The notes under the pieces are model-generated. The model had not been told where the DNA came from, searched no databases, and worked only from the letters and a program-made list of their open reading frames with translations. The translations under genes and the position numbers were made by a program. Below are positions 27,160 to 36,891 of a DNA stretch of 64,000 nt, piece after piece (the first letter of the stretch is position 1; each line of letters opens with the position of its first letter). The DNA lies in the NCBI GenBank assembly GCA_003349915.1, contig QFXE01000005.1:310001-374000 (forward strand), read 5' to 3'. This DNA comes from an endosymbiont of Escarpia spicata (lineage in GTDB: Bacteria; Pseudomonadota; Gammaproteobacteria; Chromatiales; Chromatiaceae).

Positions 27160-28504
27160 TGCTCAGCGGACGCGGATCGATGGTGGGTACTTCTGGAGTT
27201 TTCAGGGACGACTGCCGGCGAGCCGCGGCTCGCTTGAGCAGGGTCGCGATGGTATCGGAGACCACTTCCTTACGCACTCGGGTCTCGAACAACAGGTTCT
27301 CGATCTCCTTATCCAGCTCGGCGATGGACTTGTCCGCGTGCTCGCGGGCCACTTCGGTGGCATAGACCTCGGGCACTTGGCGGCCGGAAAGCAACAGGCG
27401 ACGGCCGTACAGCGCCTTCTCCACCGTGCGGGCCGTACTGATCTCCGACACCAGTCGGCCCATGATGAGGCTCTGCTCGGAGGCCGGCATCTCCCGGATC
27501 GCCTCGATGACCTGCCGGGTGATAGCCACACCGGGAGCAGTTATATTGTCCAGGTTGGCCAGTGTCAGGGGTGTCGCGCCGCTGACCAGGTTCTGGATGT
27601 CCGTCGTTACAGTGGTTGCCTCCTGATTGAGCTTTGGCAGCAGTCCGGTACCGGGGATGCTGTCTTTGCGACAGGTATCACAGGTCGTCACGATGTTCTC
27701 GCCGACCACATCGACGACCCAGTTACGCGCCTCGGTAGGTGTTGTCCAGATCTCCGTCAGTCGGGTAGCCGATGCAGGCGGCACCGGCCCTGCCGTCGTG
27801 ATCGGGCGATTCATATTGATGTTGTACCCGGCCTTGACGATGTCGCCGGTAAATTCCAGCACCGGTTGACCGGAGCCCCCGGCCTGCCCGCCGATCCAGG
27901 GCACGCCATTGTCGCCATTCGATGTCTCGACCGCATCCTTTGCGGTCACAGCATCATTGCCACCGACGCCCATCTGGAGCTTCCAGTCGTTGCCCTTGGA
28001 TAAGGTGATAAGATCGGCATAGGGATTCTTGCCCTGGGCGATCTCGGCCTCCATCTGCTCGCAGGATTTGGTCGCCAGTTGCATGGTCTCCTCGGCCTGC
28101 AGCAAAGCATTTTGAAACATGTCGTAGAGGCCGGGATTGGCGCGCTGTAGGATCAGTGCTGGCAATGATGCAATGGCAGCACTGGCTGCTGCCGTCATCG
28201 CATTCATCATGTTATCGATGCCGGCACCGATGTCGTTCAGTGTATTGGTCACGGCAGCCACGGGATCGAATTTGCCGCAACTGTAGCCCAGTCCCAGTTG
28301 CGCCGACCCGCCCAGGGTAACGGATACGACAGAAGGATTGGCAGGCGCCGATACCGGCTCTGCCCCACCGATTTCGTAATACCAGAAGCTGTCTTCCGTC
28401 GGCCCCTTGGTGATGGCATGCGCATTATTCAAACTGAGGAGCCCAATCAGCAGCCAGCTGATAGCGTGTCGGTGACAGAATGTGTGTAGAGAGTTCGTTT
28501 TCAT
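27143..28504 (-). CDS. Integrating conjugative element protein, PFL_4711 family (TraH-like)
   Basis: A 453-residue exported protein with an N-terminal signal segment (HAISWLLIGLLSLNNAHA) and a Cys pair in the mature part (CDTCRKD). Length, order between the PFL_4710 gene and traG, and sequence style match the TIGR03755 family, which I regard as the TraH-like component of the outer assembly. The start directly adjoins the upstream stop (both at 28504). Confidence 0.83.
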   Translation of the reverse strand: MKTNSLHTFCHRHAISWLLIGLLSLNNAHAITKGPTEDSFWYYEIGGAEPVSAPANPSVVSVTLGGSAQLGLGYSCGKFDPVAAVTNTLNDIGAGIDNMMNAMTAAASAAIASLPALILQRANPGLYDMFQNALLQAEETMQLATKSCEQMEAEIAQGKNPYADLITLSKGNDWKLQMGVGGNDAVTAKDAVETSNGDNGVPWIGGQAGGSGQPVLEFTGDIVKAGYNINMNRPITTAGPVPPASATRLTEIWTTPTEARNWVVDVVGENIVTTCDTCRKDSIPGTGLLPKLNQEATTVTTDIQNLVSGATPLTLANLDNITAPGVAITRQVIEAIREMPASEQSLIMGRLVSEISTARTVEKALYGRRLLLSGRQVPEVYATEVAREHADKSIAELDKEIENLLFETRVRKEVVSDTIATLLKRAAARRQSSLKTPEVPTIDPRPLSNGRVQ

Positions 28505-29523
28505 CAGGGATAGGCAATCCAGTCAATATCAAACAGAAACCACTGGCCGCGGCGCTCACAACACTTGTAGGGCCGCCATAGATTCCAGACATAGTCACCT
28601 TCGCTATCGACGCGGCCCCCACCCCAGCCGGTCAGGCTGGCAAGATCATTGGTACCAAAGACGTTGCAGCTCGATTCAGATAGCGGCAATAACATCTGCC
28701 AGGTACCGGTGGTGTGATCTTTTTCCATCAAGGGCCCCGGAGACCAAATCTTCATGGAACCCGATGAGCCGGTGACTGGTACATAGACATGCGGTTGTCC
28801 CGTACGCGTGACGATGTCGCCGGCTCGCTGGGCATTAAGGGCTGCAGCCTTGGGCTCTTCCGCCTGAGTCGTCCAGCCGGTACGTGGATAGACACCACCC
28901 CAGGTCTGCAAGGGCCAGGTACCCAGCTCGCGTAGACCGGGAATCAGGCTGGCGGGATAGAAGATCTCCGGGATCTCCTGCCGCCACGACAGGGCATCGA
29001 GGCCGGACTGGAAATAGGGAAAGAAAGAAGTGGTCTCTGAGGGACACAACAAACCGGTACCGGCGACGATACCTGTCAGCGAGCTCATCGGGTGGCCGAT
29101 AGCATCAGTTTCACGGTAAACCAGATTCTTGTGATCACGTTCCGAGGTTCCTTCCGTGCGGTTGCCAGCACTGTCGATCGGCACCGGCAGCAAGGCACCC
29201 AACAGACCCGTAGCCGCCGTCCTCTGCGCCAAGCCCAGCGTCGCCCGGATCTCGGTCCACGGGTTCCCGCCCAGCTCGTTGTAGGTGCTGACCACCAAAT
29301 CCGGGTTGTAGTGACCCACCTTGATCGAGGTGCGTACGCTGCAACCGGTCCAGGAACAGCGCAACCAGAAACAGGTGCCGATCGGCATCCACCGCATACA
29401 GGACAATGCCGCCGTTGTCGTCTGGGCAACGATCTGTGGTGTGGTCGTTGTACCGGAGAATCCGGTGACCGGCACCCATAGCGCAATGGCAAGACAGAAC
29501 GATAGGCATCTCTGGCGGATCAT
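28504..29523 (-). CDS. Integrating conjugative element protein, PFL_4710 family (TraU-like)
   Basis: A 339-residue exported protein with signal peptide LSFCLAIALWVPVTGFS and multiple Cys in the mature N-terminal region (CMRWMPIGTCFWLRC). This Cys-rich pattern is characteristic of TraU-like proteins, which act in the periplasm during DNA transfer. It overlaps the upstream PFL_4709 gene by 4 bp and sits in canonical TIGR03756 order. Confidence 0.85.
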   Translation of the reverse strand: MIRQRCLSFCLAIALWVPVTGFSGTTTTPQIVAQTTTAALSCMRWMPIGTCFWLRCSWTGCSVRTSIKVGHYNPDLVVSTYNELGGNPWTEIRATLGLAQRTAATGLLGALLPVPIDSAGNRTEGTSERDHKNLVYRETDAIGHPMSSLTGIVAGTGLLCPSETTSFFPYFQSGLDALSWRQEIPEIFYPASLIPGLRELGTWPLQTWGGVYPRTGWTTQAEEPKAAALNAQRAGDIVTRTGQPHVYVPVTGSSGSMKIWSPGPLMEKDHTTGTWQMLLPLSESSCNVFGTNDLASLTGWGGGRVDSEGDYVWNLWRPYKCCERRGQWFLFDIDWIAYP

Positions 29524-29990
29524 CGCTTACCTTCCCGCCGCCATGTCCGGTAATGCGCAAGCGCAGTCTGCACATCGGTTACACCATATACGACTGCCTG
29601 TCCATCGAAGACAACGGCTGGATAGCGATCCACACCATACTGCATCGCCTTCGCCAAGCCCTGCGCTGCCATTTGCATTTTTGTTTTTGTCTGATTACCC
29701 ATATGCTGGATGCGATACAGCGCGATCCGCTTCGACTTTTCCGGATCGGCTGACATGTCGATGGAAAGGTCTTTTTCCATCGATTCGATTCCATCGATTT
29801 CGTAGACGGTGATGTCCGGACCACGTGACTTGTTACCGATGCCTCTGGTATCAACGAACGGATACTTGACCGATGTAAACGCCTCTATCGAATGAGGTTG
29901 ATCCGCAAACGTGGCTCCTGAATACAGAAATACGGAAGCAAGACAAACCAATGTAATCCCGGAACGGTGTTTTGAGGCTTTGCAAATCAT
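29520..29990 (-). CDS. Integrating conjugative element protein, PFL_4709 family
   Basis: About 156 residues from the ATG at 29990, chosen because it places a normal signal peptide (ITLVCLASVFLYSGATFA) near the N-terminus. An ATG at 30065 would add 25 residues, and neither start has a strong SD. The mature part ends with RYPAVVFDGQAVVYGVTDVQTALAHY, which resembles the C-terminal TrbC/TraW-like segment of the TIGR03757 family. It is a periplasmic assembly protein by inference. Confidence 0.82.
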   Translation of the reverse strand: MICKASKHRSGITLVCLASVFLYSGATFADQPHSIEAFTSVKYPFVDTRGIGNKSRGPDITVYEIDGIESMEKDLSIDMSADPEKSKRIALYRIQHMGNQTKTKMQMAAQGLAKAMQYGVDRYPAVVFDGQAVVYGVTDVQTALAHYRTWRREGKR

Positions 29991-30107
29991 AGTGGTCAAC
30001 TCTGTGTCGATATGCGTGCTATCGTGACGCGCAAACAGGCGCTTCGATACCGAAAATCGATTCACGAGCGCGCAGGGTTTATGAAAGAGAACTCATCAGA
30101 TCGACGA

Positions 30108-32843
30108 CTAACCACCGCGTTTCTTTGCGATGCGTTCAGCGATGACATGCACCGCCTCGAGTTCGCTGCAGTTACGCTCCCGCATGATCGCGCCACGCTC
30201 TGCTTTTTCGTGTTTCTCGGTCATGGCAAGCGCCAGGGATAGCGGCGGCGGAACATTACGAAACAGCGCTTCCATATTGTCGGAGAGCACGACACCCTCG
30301 ACATATTTGCCCGGCTCCTTGCGGGCCGACAGCAACAGACTGCGCTGAACGTCAGAGAGATCCTTGAAGCGGGCGATCTGTTCCACTTCTTCTTTGGGCA
30401 TGACCAGGCACAGCCACCACTCCATCATGTTGAGCATCTTGCGACTGGCATCGGGGAAGTCTTCCAGATTCTGGGTGGCAATCCAGAACCAGGCGCCCAG
30501 TTTTCGCCACATCTTGGTGATCTTGACGACGTAACGGGCCAGCAACGGATTGGTGGTAATGATGTGCCCTTCATCGGTCACCACCAGTGTTGGCCTTGCG
30601 TCGTGCTGGTGGCGCTCAACCAGATCGTTGATATGGCTCATCATGGAGATGTAAGCAACGGTGAGCTGATCTTCGTAGCCTTCCCTAGCCAGTATCCCCA
30701 TCTCCAGAATCGTGATGTCCGCCTCGGGCCAGGGGGTACCAGGCCGGTTAAAAAAGTGTCCGGCGAGACCTGAACAGAACAGCGCCATGCCGTCGCCCAT
30801 CTCGATGGCGCGGTTGCGCCGGTGGTCAGGTAGGCTGTCATCGTGTCCGATACTCTGAAGTGCGGCGACGACATCCTGGGTGAGCACCTGATCGCGGCCA
30901 GCCTCCTTGACGGTTTTTGCGGCGAGGAATATCGCATTGCGAATTAGCAGCCTGTCGGCCCGGGTCATGCGGGCATCCTCGCGTTCATCGCCCCCGGTGA
31001 TCATGATTCGAGCTGCTATCTCCATTTCGCCGAGCACGTCACGGCCGGTGCCCTCCTCATCCAGCTCGTCGTCTTCTTCCAGTGCGTCCGGATCGTCTCG
31101 CAATTGCTGCTGACGTTCCTTCTGCAATACACGCAAGGCGTCGGCAAACGGCGGCAGACTGACATCGGTATTCGGGTTCAGGGTAACCTGGTTGACGGCC
31201 AGGCCATGAGCCTGAAACTGCTGACCCAGCAGCGAGAAGGAACCGCCGGCCTCGATGATAAAGATGCGCGGGCGGTACATGGCGGCCATCTGTTGCAGCA
31301 GATAGACCAGCATTGCCGACTTGCCGGCGCCGGTGGGACCGAGGATGAGCATGTGAGCGTTCTTCTTGCGGTCGGCCCGATGCAGGGGATCGAACACAAG
31401 AGGTTCGGCGCCCCGATTGAAAAACACCAGACCCGGATGACCTGTACCTTTGGACCGGCCATACAGCGGCAGCAGATTCGCTGTATGACTGGAAAACACC
31501 AGTCGTGATCGGCGACTGGTTTTCTCCAATGTGGCATCGTAGGCCATGGGCAGATTGCGAATATAGCTGTCGAGCGCCAGCAGATCGGCCTCATGCAGAA
31601 TCGGTTGCAGCCCGTTGGGCAACAACAACGCATTCAACTGATTGACATTGGCGCGAAGGGTCTTCATATCGTTACCGCGCACATAGAACGCAATGCCCAG
31701 CGGATAGAGCTTGTTACCGCGCGCCATCTCCCGCTCCACGGCCTCGGCATCTTCCTTGGTGAGTTCGGCCTCCGCAGAATCCCCTACCGCTGCCCGTTTG
31801 ACCTGGGCGATGTGATTACGCGTGAAGTCCTGAGGCTTGGCCGTCAGGGTCAGCACCATCACGGTGTACTCCGGGAACCGATCGAATAACGAGAAGACGT
31901 GATCACCGGCCTGGCGCTCTGCGGTGATGTGCCCCACTTCCGGCGCCCGGCGCAGCCCCTGGATGCTCACCAGGGTATGCGGCAGATCATCGAACCACCA
32001 GGTCGCCGTAGTATTGTCCGAGCGCGGCATCGTCAACGTCAGCCGTTCGGCAAGATCATGCCCGAACGGCAGATCTTCATCCCCTGGATAGGGCGCAACC
32101 TCCAGCAACCTATCGGGATCACCTCCCGTAATTTCAGGCTTTGGATTGAACCATTTCAGCAACCACTCGTAGAGGTCCTGGCCAGTGCCACGACGTACCC
32201 GAATCCCGGCCGAGGCTAGTGAGGCCACCCACTTGGTGGCCACATCATTCAGGGATTCCTCGATTTCCACGGCGGAAGGCACCCTTCCATTGGGTTTCAG
32301 ACGACGATACAAAGTGGCCCGCACACGCCGGATCTGGCCTCGCCACTGCGTGCCGGTTACCGAGGTATCTTCAAAAAGACCACCGGGACGGGTGATCCGT
32401 GCGAGATGCTCCGACAGCGTTTGCTGGAAGTGGCGGGTATATTCCGACTCCCGTGCACCGCGCTGGGCATAGTCCGCGATTTCCTTCTCGAATCCCTGAA
32501 GACTCGGATCGTCCTGAACGTACACCTGCAAGATCCATGGGGCATCGTCTTCTTCAGGAATGGCATCGGTCAGTGCAGTCTGGATCGCATCGCGCAACTG
32601 GGTCATGAATGCAGGCGTACGTACCTCGGTACCAGCCGGGATCAGATCGAACAGGGCGCCGACACTGATACCGTCCTCCAGCAAAAAGGTGCGGCTTGCC
32701 GGGTTGTATTCCATCCACGGCAAGAAGTCGGTAAACGACGGCGGGCGTTCATACAGATGCTTGACCTGGTTCGTCGTGACTGGCAAGTCTTCCTTTTGTT
32801 CTTCTCGCTTTGCGGGCGTAGGGACTGACTTCATGAAATTCAC
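30108..32843 (-). CDS. traC: Conjugative transfer ATPase, TraC/VirB4 type (PFL_4706 family)
   Basis: A 911-residue cytoplasmic motor ATPase of the type IV secretion machine. Walker A is LGPTGAGKSAM (about 495-505) and Walker B lies in TLVVTDEGH (about 755-763). An acidic insert (EEDDELDEEGTG) sits between them. The length and order, directly upstream of the lipoprotein gene by a 4-bp overlap in the antisense direction of the map, match TIGR03744. It energises pilus assembly and substrate passage. No damage is visible. Confidence 0.95.
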   Translation of the reverse strand: MNFMKSVPTPAKREEQKEDLPVTTNQVKHLYERPPSFTDFLPWMEYNPASRTFLLEDGISVGALFDLIPAGTEVRTPAFMTQLRDAIQTALTDAIPEEDDAPWILQVYVQDDPSLQGFEKEIADYAQRGARESEYTRHFQQTLSEHLARITRPGGLFEDTSVTGTQWRGQIRRVRATLYRRLKPNGRVPSAVEIEESLNDVATKWVASLASAGIRVRRGTGQDLYEWLLKWFNPKPEITGGDPDRLLEVAPYPGDEDLPFGHDLAERLTLTMPRSDNTTATWWFDDLPHTLVSIQGLRRAPEVGHITAERQAGDHVFSLFDRFPEYTVMVLTLTAKPQDFTRNHIAQVKRAAVGDSAEAELTKEDAEAVEREMARGNKLYPLGIAFYVRGNDMKTLRANVNQLNALLLPNGLQPILHEADLLALDSYIRNLPMAYDATLEKTSRRSRLVFSSHTANLLPLYGRSKGTGHPGLVFFNRGAEPLVFDPLHRADRKKNAHMLILGPTGAGKSAMLVYLLQQMAAMYRPRIFIIEAGGSFSLLGQQFQAHGLAVNQVTLNPNTDVSLPPFADALRVLQKERQQQLRDDPDALEEDDELDEEGTGRDVLGEMEIAARIMITGGDEREDARMTRADRLLIRNAIFLAAKTVKEAGRDQVLTQDVVAALQSIGHDDSLPDHRRNRAIEMGDGMALFCSGLAGHFFNRPGTPWPEADITILEMGILAREGYEDQLTVAYISMMSHINDLVERHQHDARPTLVVTDEGHIITTNPLLARYVVKITKMWRKLGAWFWIATQNLEDFPDASRKMLNMMEWWLCLVMPKEEVEQIARFKDLSDVQRSLLLSARKEPGKYVEGVVLSDNMEALFRNVPPPLSLALAMTEKHEKAERGAIMRERNCSELEAVHVIAERIAKKRGG

Positions 32844-33262
32844 CAGTGGACACCACCCTGCTGACTACGGACTTCACCGGGTAGCGCATATTCCACCTGC
32901 TCATACATCGGGAACGCTGTCGTATAGCCAGGCACCGGTGCGCCAGCATCACCGGCCAGATGCGGAAAGATGTACATCACCAGCGTCGGGTTAGGCAGGC
33001 GAGGAAACAGCACATCGATCTCGTTGAAGGCATCTCGTGTGTAGCCTTGCAGCGCCGCCTCACCCGAGACGATGGGCCGGTCACCCAACTCGCCACGAAT
33101 GACCTGGGGATTGTCAGCATTCATCTCGTGCACGTGGCCCTCATAAATAGCCTTCATCGAAGGGCCATTCTGGGGTAGTACGGTGTCCTTGGTGCTGGCG
33201 CAACCGGCCAGCACCAGGCTAATCAAGCCGAGTACGGCGATAAGGATCGATGATTGGTTCAT
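32840..33262 (-). CDS. Conjugative transfer lipoprotein (TIGR03751 family)
   Basis: A 140-residue protein with a signal peptide ending in the lipobox LAGC (Cys at about 21), so it should be acylated and anchored in the outer membrane. The mature part is short and contains two beta-rich stretches. Its start overlaps the VirB10-like gene by 44 bp and its stop overlaps traC by 4 bp. The position corresponds to the VirB7-like lipoprotein of this ICE class. Confidence 0.87.
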   Translation of the reverse strand: MNQSSILIAVLGLISLVLAGCASTKDTVLPQNGPSMKAIYEGHVHEMNADNPQVIRGELGDRPIVSGEAALQGYTRDAFNEIDVLFPRLPNPTLVMYIFPHLAGDAGAPVPGYTTAFPMYEQVEYALPGEVRSQQGGVHW

Positions 33263-34628
33263 GAGTTAGTTTCCTGCCAGTGGTATCGAAATCAATAGGG
33301 AGTTCCCGGTCAACATGGATGGCAATGCGGATGCCCGCCGGGACGAAGACGGCATCGAAGCTCTGGGACTGGCGCTCCAGCAACCACTTCGACACTTCCT
33401 CACTACCGCCGGAAATGGTCTTGCCCAACACGAAGCGACCGGTATCGCCGCTGACGCTACTGGTGACACTGCCCGCATTGCTCACGACCGAGGTTGTCTC
33501 GGCATTGGCCGCCGCTTCCGCCGCAGCCTGGATGGCCATCACGCCGATCCGTTGACTGAGAAATACCGGAGCGTTGGTCTTGCGCTCACCTGTGATGCAG
33601 GGAATGCCCTGTTCATCCGAGATCCAGCCCAGTGGCTTCTCTGCGCCACCTCCCTGATTGCCTTGGTCATCACCGGAAATGGTTCGGATGGTGCCATCCT
33701 CAAAGACGAAGGTGACCGAATCGAGGCGACCTGTCACACACGAAAGCGTCCAGTCTCCAACGGCGGTCCCGCTCCACACCATGCCTTGAACGCCGGGCAC
33801 CGTGAGACCATTGGCAGCCAGATTGTCTGCGCCGGTGATTACCTTGAACGGCATCGGATCACGGACCTGTCCCTGCACCGGCACCCGACCGACCAGGGCC
33901 GTCATGGCCGTCGAACCGATCAGGGTGGCGTTACGGGGAACCGTATAAACGGGATCGACGGTGCTGAGTTCCTGGGTGAGTGCCTGTTTGAGTTTTGGGG
34001 TCTTTTCACTAGCTGATGTCAACGCGCTTCCGGTGGACTGGCCTACCCTCTGCAGCAGGCTATTTCCATTGGCCACTAACGCAGCATCGTCAACAACATC
34101 CAGCGGCTCGACCCAGATCAAGCTGTCAGTGGTTGCATCACCTTCTCCGACGTCATCGAGGCCCAGACCCACCGGAATATCGTTGCCACTTTGTCCGGGG
34201 TAACGCTGGGAAAGAGACTGGGACAACGAATCCACACGCGCGGTCAGGGAAGAAAGCACACCGGCATCGATCCGGTCGCGTGTATCCCGGTCTTTTTCAT
34301 GGGAGAGCAGCTCACGCTTGACCCTGGTTGTGACGTTCTCCTCGATCTGGTGACGGTTGGCCAGCAGTTCGCGGTTCTCTTTGCGCAACTCGTCATTGTC
34401 CTTGCGTAAGGCCTGTACTTCCGTGGTCATGGCCGCGACATTGGCCGTCAGCGTCTTGATGGTATCGGCAGGACTATCCGCATCCGGCGCGGGTGCCTGG
34501 GGTACGCTCTCCAGAACGAGTGCATCTTCATGTTCCTGCGAACAGGATTTCAGGGTGACGAACACCAGCATCAACACAACGGCGCCGGCAAGCAGGGGTA
34601 AGAGTCGGTTGGAGGTTGCAATCGCCAT
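33219..34628 (-). CDS. VirB10/TraB-like protein (PFL_4705 family)
   Basis: A 469-residue protein with one N-terminal membrane anchor (LLPLLAGAVVLMLVFVTL), a coiled-coil stretch (about 55-115) and a C-terminal beta domain. This is the TraB/VirB10 layout: an inner-membrane protein that spans the periplasm to the outer-membrane core. It lies in TIGR03752 order between the VirB9-like gene (8-bp gap) and the lipoprotein gene (44-bp overlap). Confidence 0.88.
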   Translation of the reverse strand: MAIATSNRLLPLLAGAVVLMLVFVTLKSCSQEHEDALVLESVPQAPAPDADSPADTIKTLTANVAAMTTEVQALRKDNDELRKENRELLANRHQIEENVTTRVKRELLSHEKDRDTRDRIDAGVLSSLTARVDSLSQSLSQRYPGQSGNDIPVGLGLDDVGEGDATTDSLIWVEPLDVVDDAALVANGNSLLQRVGQSTGSALTSASEKTPKLKQALTQELSTVDPVYTVPRNATLIGSTAMTALVGRVPVQGQVRDPMPFKVITGADNLAANGLTVPGVQGMVWSGTAVGDWTLSCVTGRLDSVTFVFEDGTIRTISGDDQGNQGGGAEKPLGWISDEQGIPCITGERKTNAPVFLSQRIGVMAIQAAAEAAANAETTSVVSNAGSVTSSVSGDTGRFVLGKTISGGSEEVSKWLLERQSQSFDAVFVPAGIRIAIHVDRELPIDFDTTGRKLTHEPIIDPYRRTRLD

Positions 34629-34636
34629 GTGAACCC

Positions 34637-35434
34637 CTAGTGCGAAACGCCAAACGGCCGGGCGGAGATCAGGTAAACAGCCGTGGTATCAGCCTCATCG
34701 CCTTTAGGAAACAGACGGTGGTGCTGAAAAGTTGCCGTCAGCCAGGAGCCACGCAGATTTCGCGGGTCCAGTGTTAGCGCCTGTTCGGTACGGTTGGTGA
34801 TCTTGACCGCCGTGATATAGAGACCCTTGGCGCGCCATGCCACCAGCGGGACTCCTTCGACGGTACCACCATGGTATAGACCGACAGGGCCACGACTGAC
34901 CGGAACACGGACAATACCTGGTTGGTCTTTGACCAGGCGAGCCGGGGCATAAATCTGTTGGACGGCGAATCGGGTCAACTGAATAAAATCAGGCCGCTCC
35001 TGTTCCGGCTCATGCCCGCCAGTCGCCTGATCTTTCTCACTGCCTTGATCACCCGTCACATAAATTTGAATCGGATGGCCCGGCCCACTATCTTCAGTGG
35101 CCGTGACATCGAACAGGTAGATACGTCCACTATCGAGTTCGCGCACCATGAGCCGGTTGGACCCGAAGGACGTGTTCGCCAACAAGTAGACCATCCCGTT
35201 GACACTCTGCGTGCGCAGCACACCCTGAACAGTGGCCGGCACACCCACCTTTACTGTGGCGGGAAATTCAATCCGCTGTTCCTGACCAACCGCGAGTTCC
35301 AACCGGATCGGTGCTTTCTTCCACTCGATCCGCTCAAGCGTTTCCGTCTCGGCATGCACGAGCGACTGCATCAGAAGCAGCGTCACGCCCAGCCAGGTAG
35401 CCATTACGGAATGGTTCGATGGTTTTTTTCGCAT
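34637..35434 (-). CDS. VirB9/TraK-like protein (PFL_4704 family)
   Basis: A 265-residue periplasmic protein. A signal peptide (SVMATWLGVTLLLMQSLVHA) precedes a beta-rich mature region and a C-terminal segment LTLDPRNLRGSWLTATFQH typical of the TIGR03749 family, the TraK/VirB9-type component of the core complex. It sits 12 bp after the PFL_4703 gene and 8 bp before the VirB10-like gene. Confidence 0.87.
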   Translation of the reverse strand: MRKKPSNHSVMATWLGVTLLLMQSLVHAETETLERIEWKKAPIRLELAVGQEQRIEFPATVKVGVPATVQGVLRTQSVNGMVYLLANTSFGSNRLMVRELDSGRIYLFDVTATEDSGPGHPIQIYVTGDQGSEKDQATGGHEPEQERPDFIQLTRFAVQQIYAPARLVKDQPGIVRVPVSRGPVGLYHGGTVEGVPLVAWRAKGLYITAVKITNRTEQALTLDPRNLRGSWLTATFQHHRLFPKGDEADTTAVYLISARPFGVSH

Positions 35435-35446
35435 GGGTTACTCCTG

Positions 35447-36100
35447 CTATTTTTCGTACCCGGCATCTACACCGAGTTCCGATGCTTCCAGCCGGCGCGG
35501 TCCGTCACTCGCAAAGCCGTCCAGCGCCAGCCCCCAGGGGTTGGCTTCCGGATCGACCGCGAGACTGACCACCCGCAAGGGATAGCGAATGGCGGTTTCC
35601 TTCACGGTCATGCCTTTCACCGACTCAAACAGATCGAGGTCCAGCCAGACCACCCAAACACCGGGCGCGAGCACATCGACGCGACGTTCCTCGTAGCCAT
35701 GTCCGGAAATCTCATGCACACCTCGCACCCGGTAGGCTAGCTCACCCTTGCGGCCTTTTTGCTCCAGATCGGCCATGAGTTCTGTCCGGTAACGCGGCGT
35801 CACATACGGAGAGATGCGGAAGATAGCCTTGCCATAGTCCTTGGCTCCATCATCGGGCCAGCGATTAAGCTGCTGGAAGATGTAAAAGGCAAAGGCGTAC
35901 ACATTGGCCGCCGGCACTTCGTCGACCGAGAGCGTCGCCCCGGAGCGCAGATCGGGAGGGACATGCACCGTCAATTGCTTCGGCGCCTGACTCCAGCCAA
36001 ACCAGAGGACCAGGATCACGATGAACTGGAGGCCAATCACCACCCATAGTGAGCGCAGGTGCGCGCGAACGTTATCGATCTCGGTGCGGTAACGTCGCAT
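35447..36100 (-). CDS. VirB8/TraE-like protein (PFL_4703 family)
   Basis: About 217 residues from the ATG at 36100 (MRRYRTEIDNVRAHLRSL). An open frame extends further upstream to 36217, but that extension lies inside the TIGR03750 gene in another frame and looks non-coding. One N-terminal membrane span (VVIGLQFIVILVLWFGW) is followed by a periplasmic domain. This matches TIGR03746 and the bitopic TraE/VirB8 topology. It overlaps the preceding gene by 29 bp. Confidence 0.85.
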   Translation of the reverse strand: MRRYRTEIDNVRAHLRSLWVVIGLQFIVILVLWFGWSQAPKQLTVHVPPDLRSGATLSVDEVPAANVYAFAFYIFQQLNRWPDDGAKDYGKAIFRISPYVTPRYRTELMADLEQKGRKGELAYRVRGVHEISGHGYEERRVDVLAPGVWVVWLDLDLFESVKGMTVKETAIRYPLRVVSLAVDPEANPWGLALDGFASDGPRRLEASELGVDAGYEK

Positions 36101-36452
36101 ACCGTGTTCTCCCGATATCCCAGGCGCCACTGCGCCGAATGAACGGCGCGTGACGCAGACCATGGTCTGACAGCCAGATGGCAATCTGTTGCTGGTAATA
36201 GCCATCCGGTCGACCACGTTTCAGGCGTTGAAATAGTCCCGCCATAACGATGACTGTTCCCACGACACCGACACCAGCTATGCCAAACCCCATGGTGACC
36301 GCGCCCATCAAACCCGCCAAGAGGAGGCTAACGGGTAACCAGATGAGCGCGGCCACACCCACGATGATGCCCAGCTCGGACGACGAACAGCCCTTGAAGA
36401 TCGCCGGCTCCACATTGAGCCGGTCGGCCAGAATGTCGTCACGATCCGACAT
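36072..36452 (-). CDS. Conjugative transfer membrane protein (TIGR03750 family)
   Basis: A 126-residue protein with two closely spaced membrane segments (about 28-46 and 50-72), followed by a basic tail. It resembles the short TraL/VirB3-like protein at this place in PFL-type ICEs. It begins 3 bp after the upstream gene and overlaps the VirB8-like gene by 29 bp. Confidence 0.82.
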   Translation of the reverse strand: MSDRDDILADRLNVEPAIFKGCSSSELGIIVGVAALIWLPVSLLLAGLMGAVTMGFGIAGVGVVGTVIVMAGLFQRLKRGRPDGYYQQQIAIWLSDHGLRHAPFIRRSGAWDIGRTRYATLPHRDR

Positions 36453-36455
36453 CGG

Positions 36456-36806
36456 TTAGATGACGCCCGCGGCTTCGGTGAGCAGGTAGCTGGCAAAGAT
36501 CAGTACAATCGCACCGACGATGCCGAGCACACCCACTTCAGCCCATTCGGCCTTGCCCTGGCGTGCCTCGTTGAACTTCGCGAAACCGAGATAGGCGATC
36601 CACAGGAAACCAAGCACGGCGATCGCCAGTCCGAGAACCAGGCCGCCATCCTTGATGTAACCCGAAATAAGCGCGATCCAGTCACCGGCCGCCGGCGCGG
36701 TACTGGGTGCCACCGGGGTCGGCAATGCCGCCAATACCGACTGGCTTGCTGTAACTGCAAGCAATCCAGCTGCGGTTACCACCCTTTTTACTGCTTTCTT
36801 CATCAT
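36456..36806 (-). CDS. Small exported membrane protein (TIGR03745 family), pilin-like
   Basis: About 116 residues from the ATG pair at 36806/36803, preceded by GGAGAG at good spacing. A much longer upstream reading (to 37052) overlaps the neighbouring gene and is rejected. It has a signal peptide (VVTAAGLLAVTASQSVLA) and two further membrane segments, a size and topology close to VirB2/TraA pilins. The family is TIGR03745 by position; the pilin role is inferred. Confidence 0.83.
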   Translation of the reverse strand: MMKKAVKRVVTAAGLLAVTASQSVLAALPTPVAPSTAPAAGDWIALISGYIKDGGLVLGLAIAVLGFLWIAYLGFAKFNEARQGKAEWAEVGVLGIVGAIVLIFASYLLTEAAGVI

Positions 36807-36891
36807 TACTTTCTCTCCGAGGTAACGGGGTTGCCCCCTGTTATAAATACCGGGGAATCCCCCGAACCCCTGCGACAATGGCCAACGGCCG

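Noticed and set aside
33315-34016. 233-codon plus-strand frame opposite the VirB10-like gene
   Set aside because: An antisense shadow of a conserved transfer gene; rich in His/Arg/Asp as expected from reversed codons.
36101-36217. N-terminal extension of the VirB8-like protein
   Set aside because: It lies inside the TIGR03750 gene in another frame; the start at 36100 gives the expected topology.
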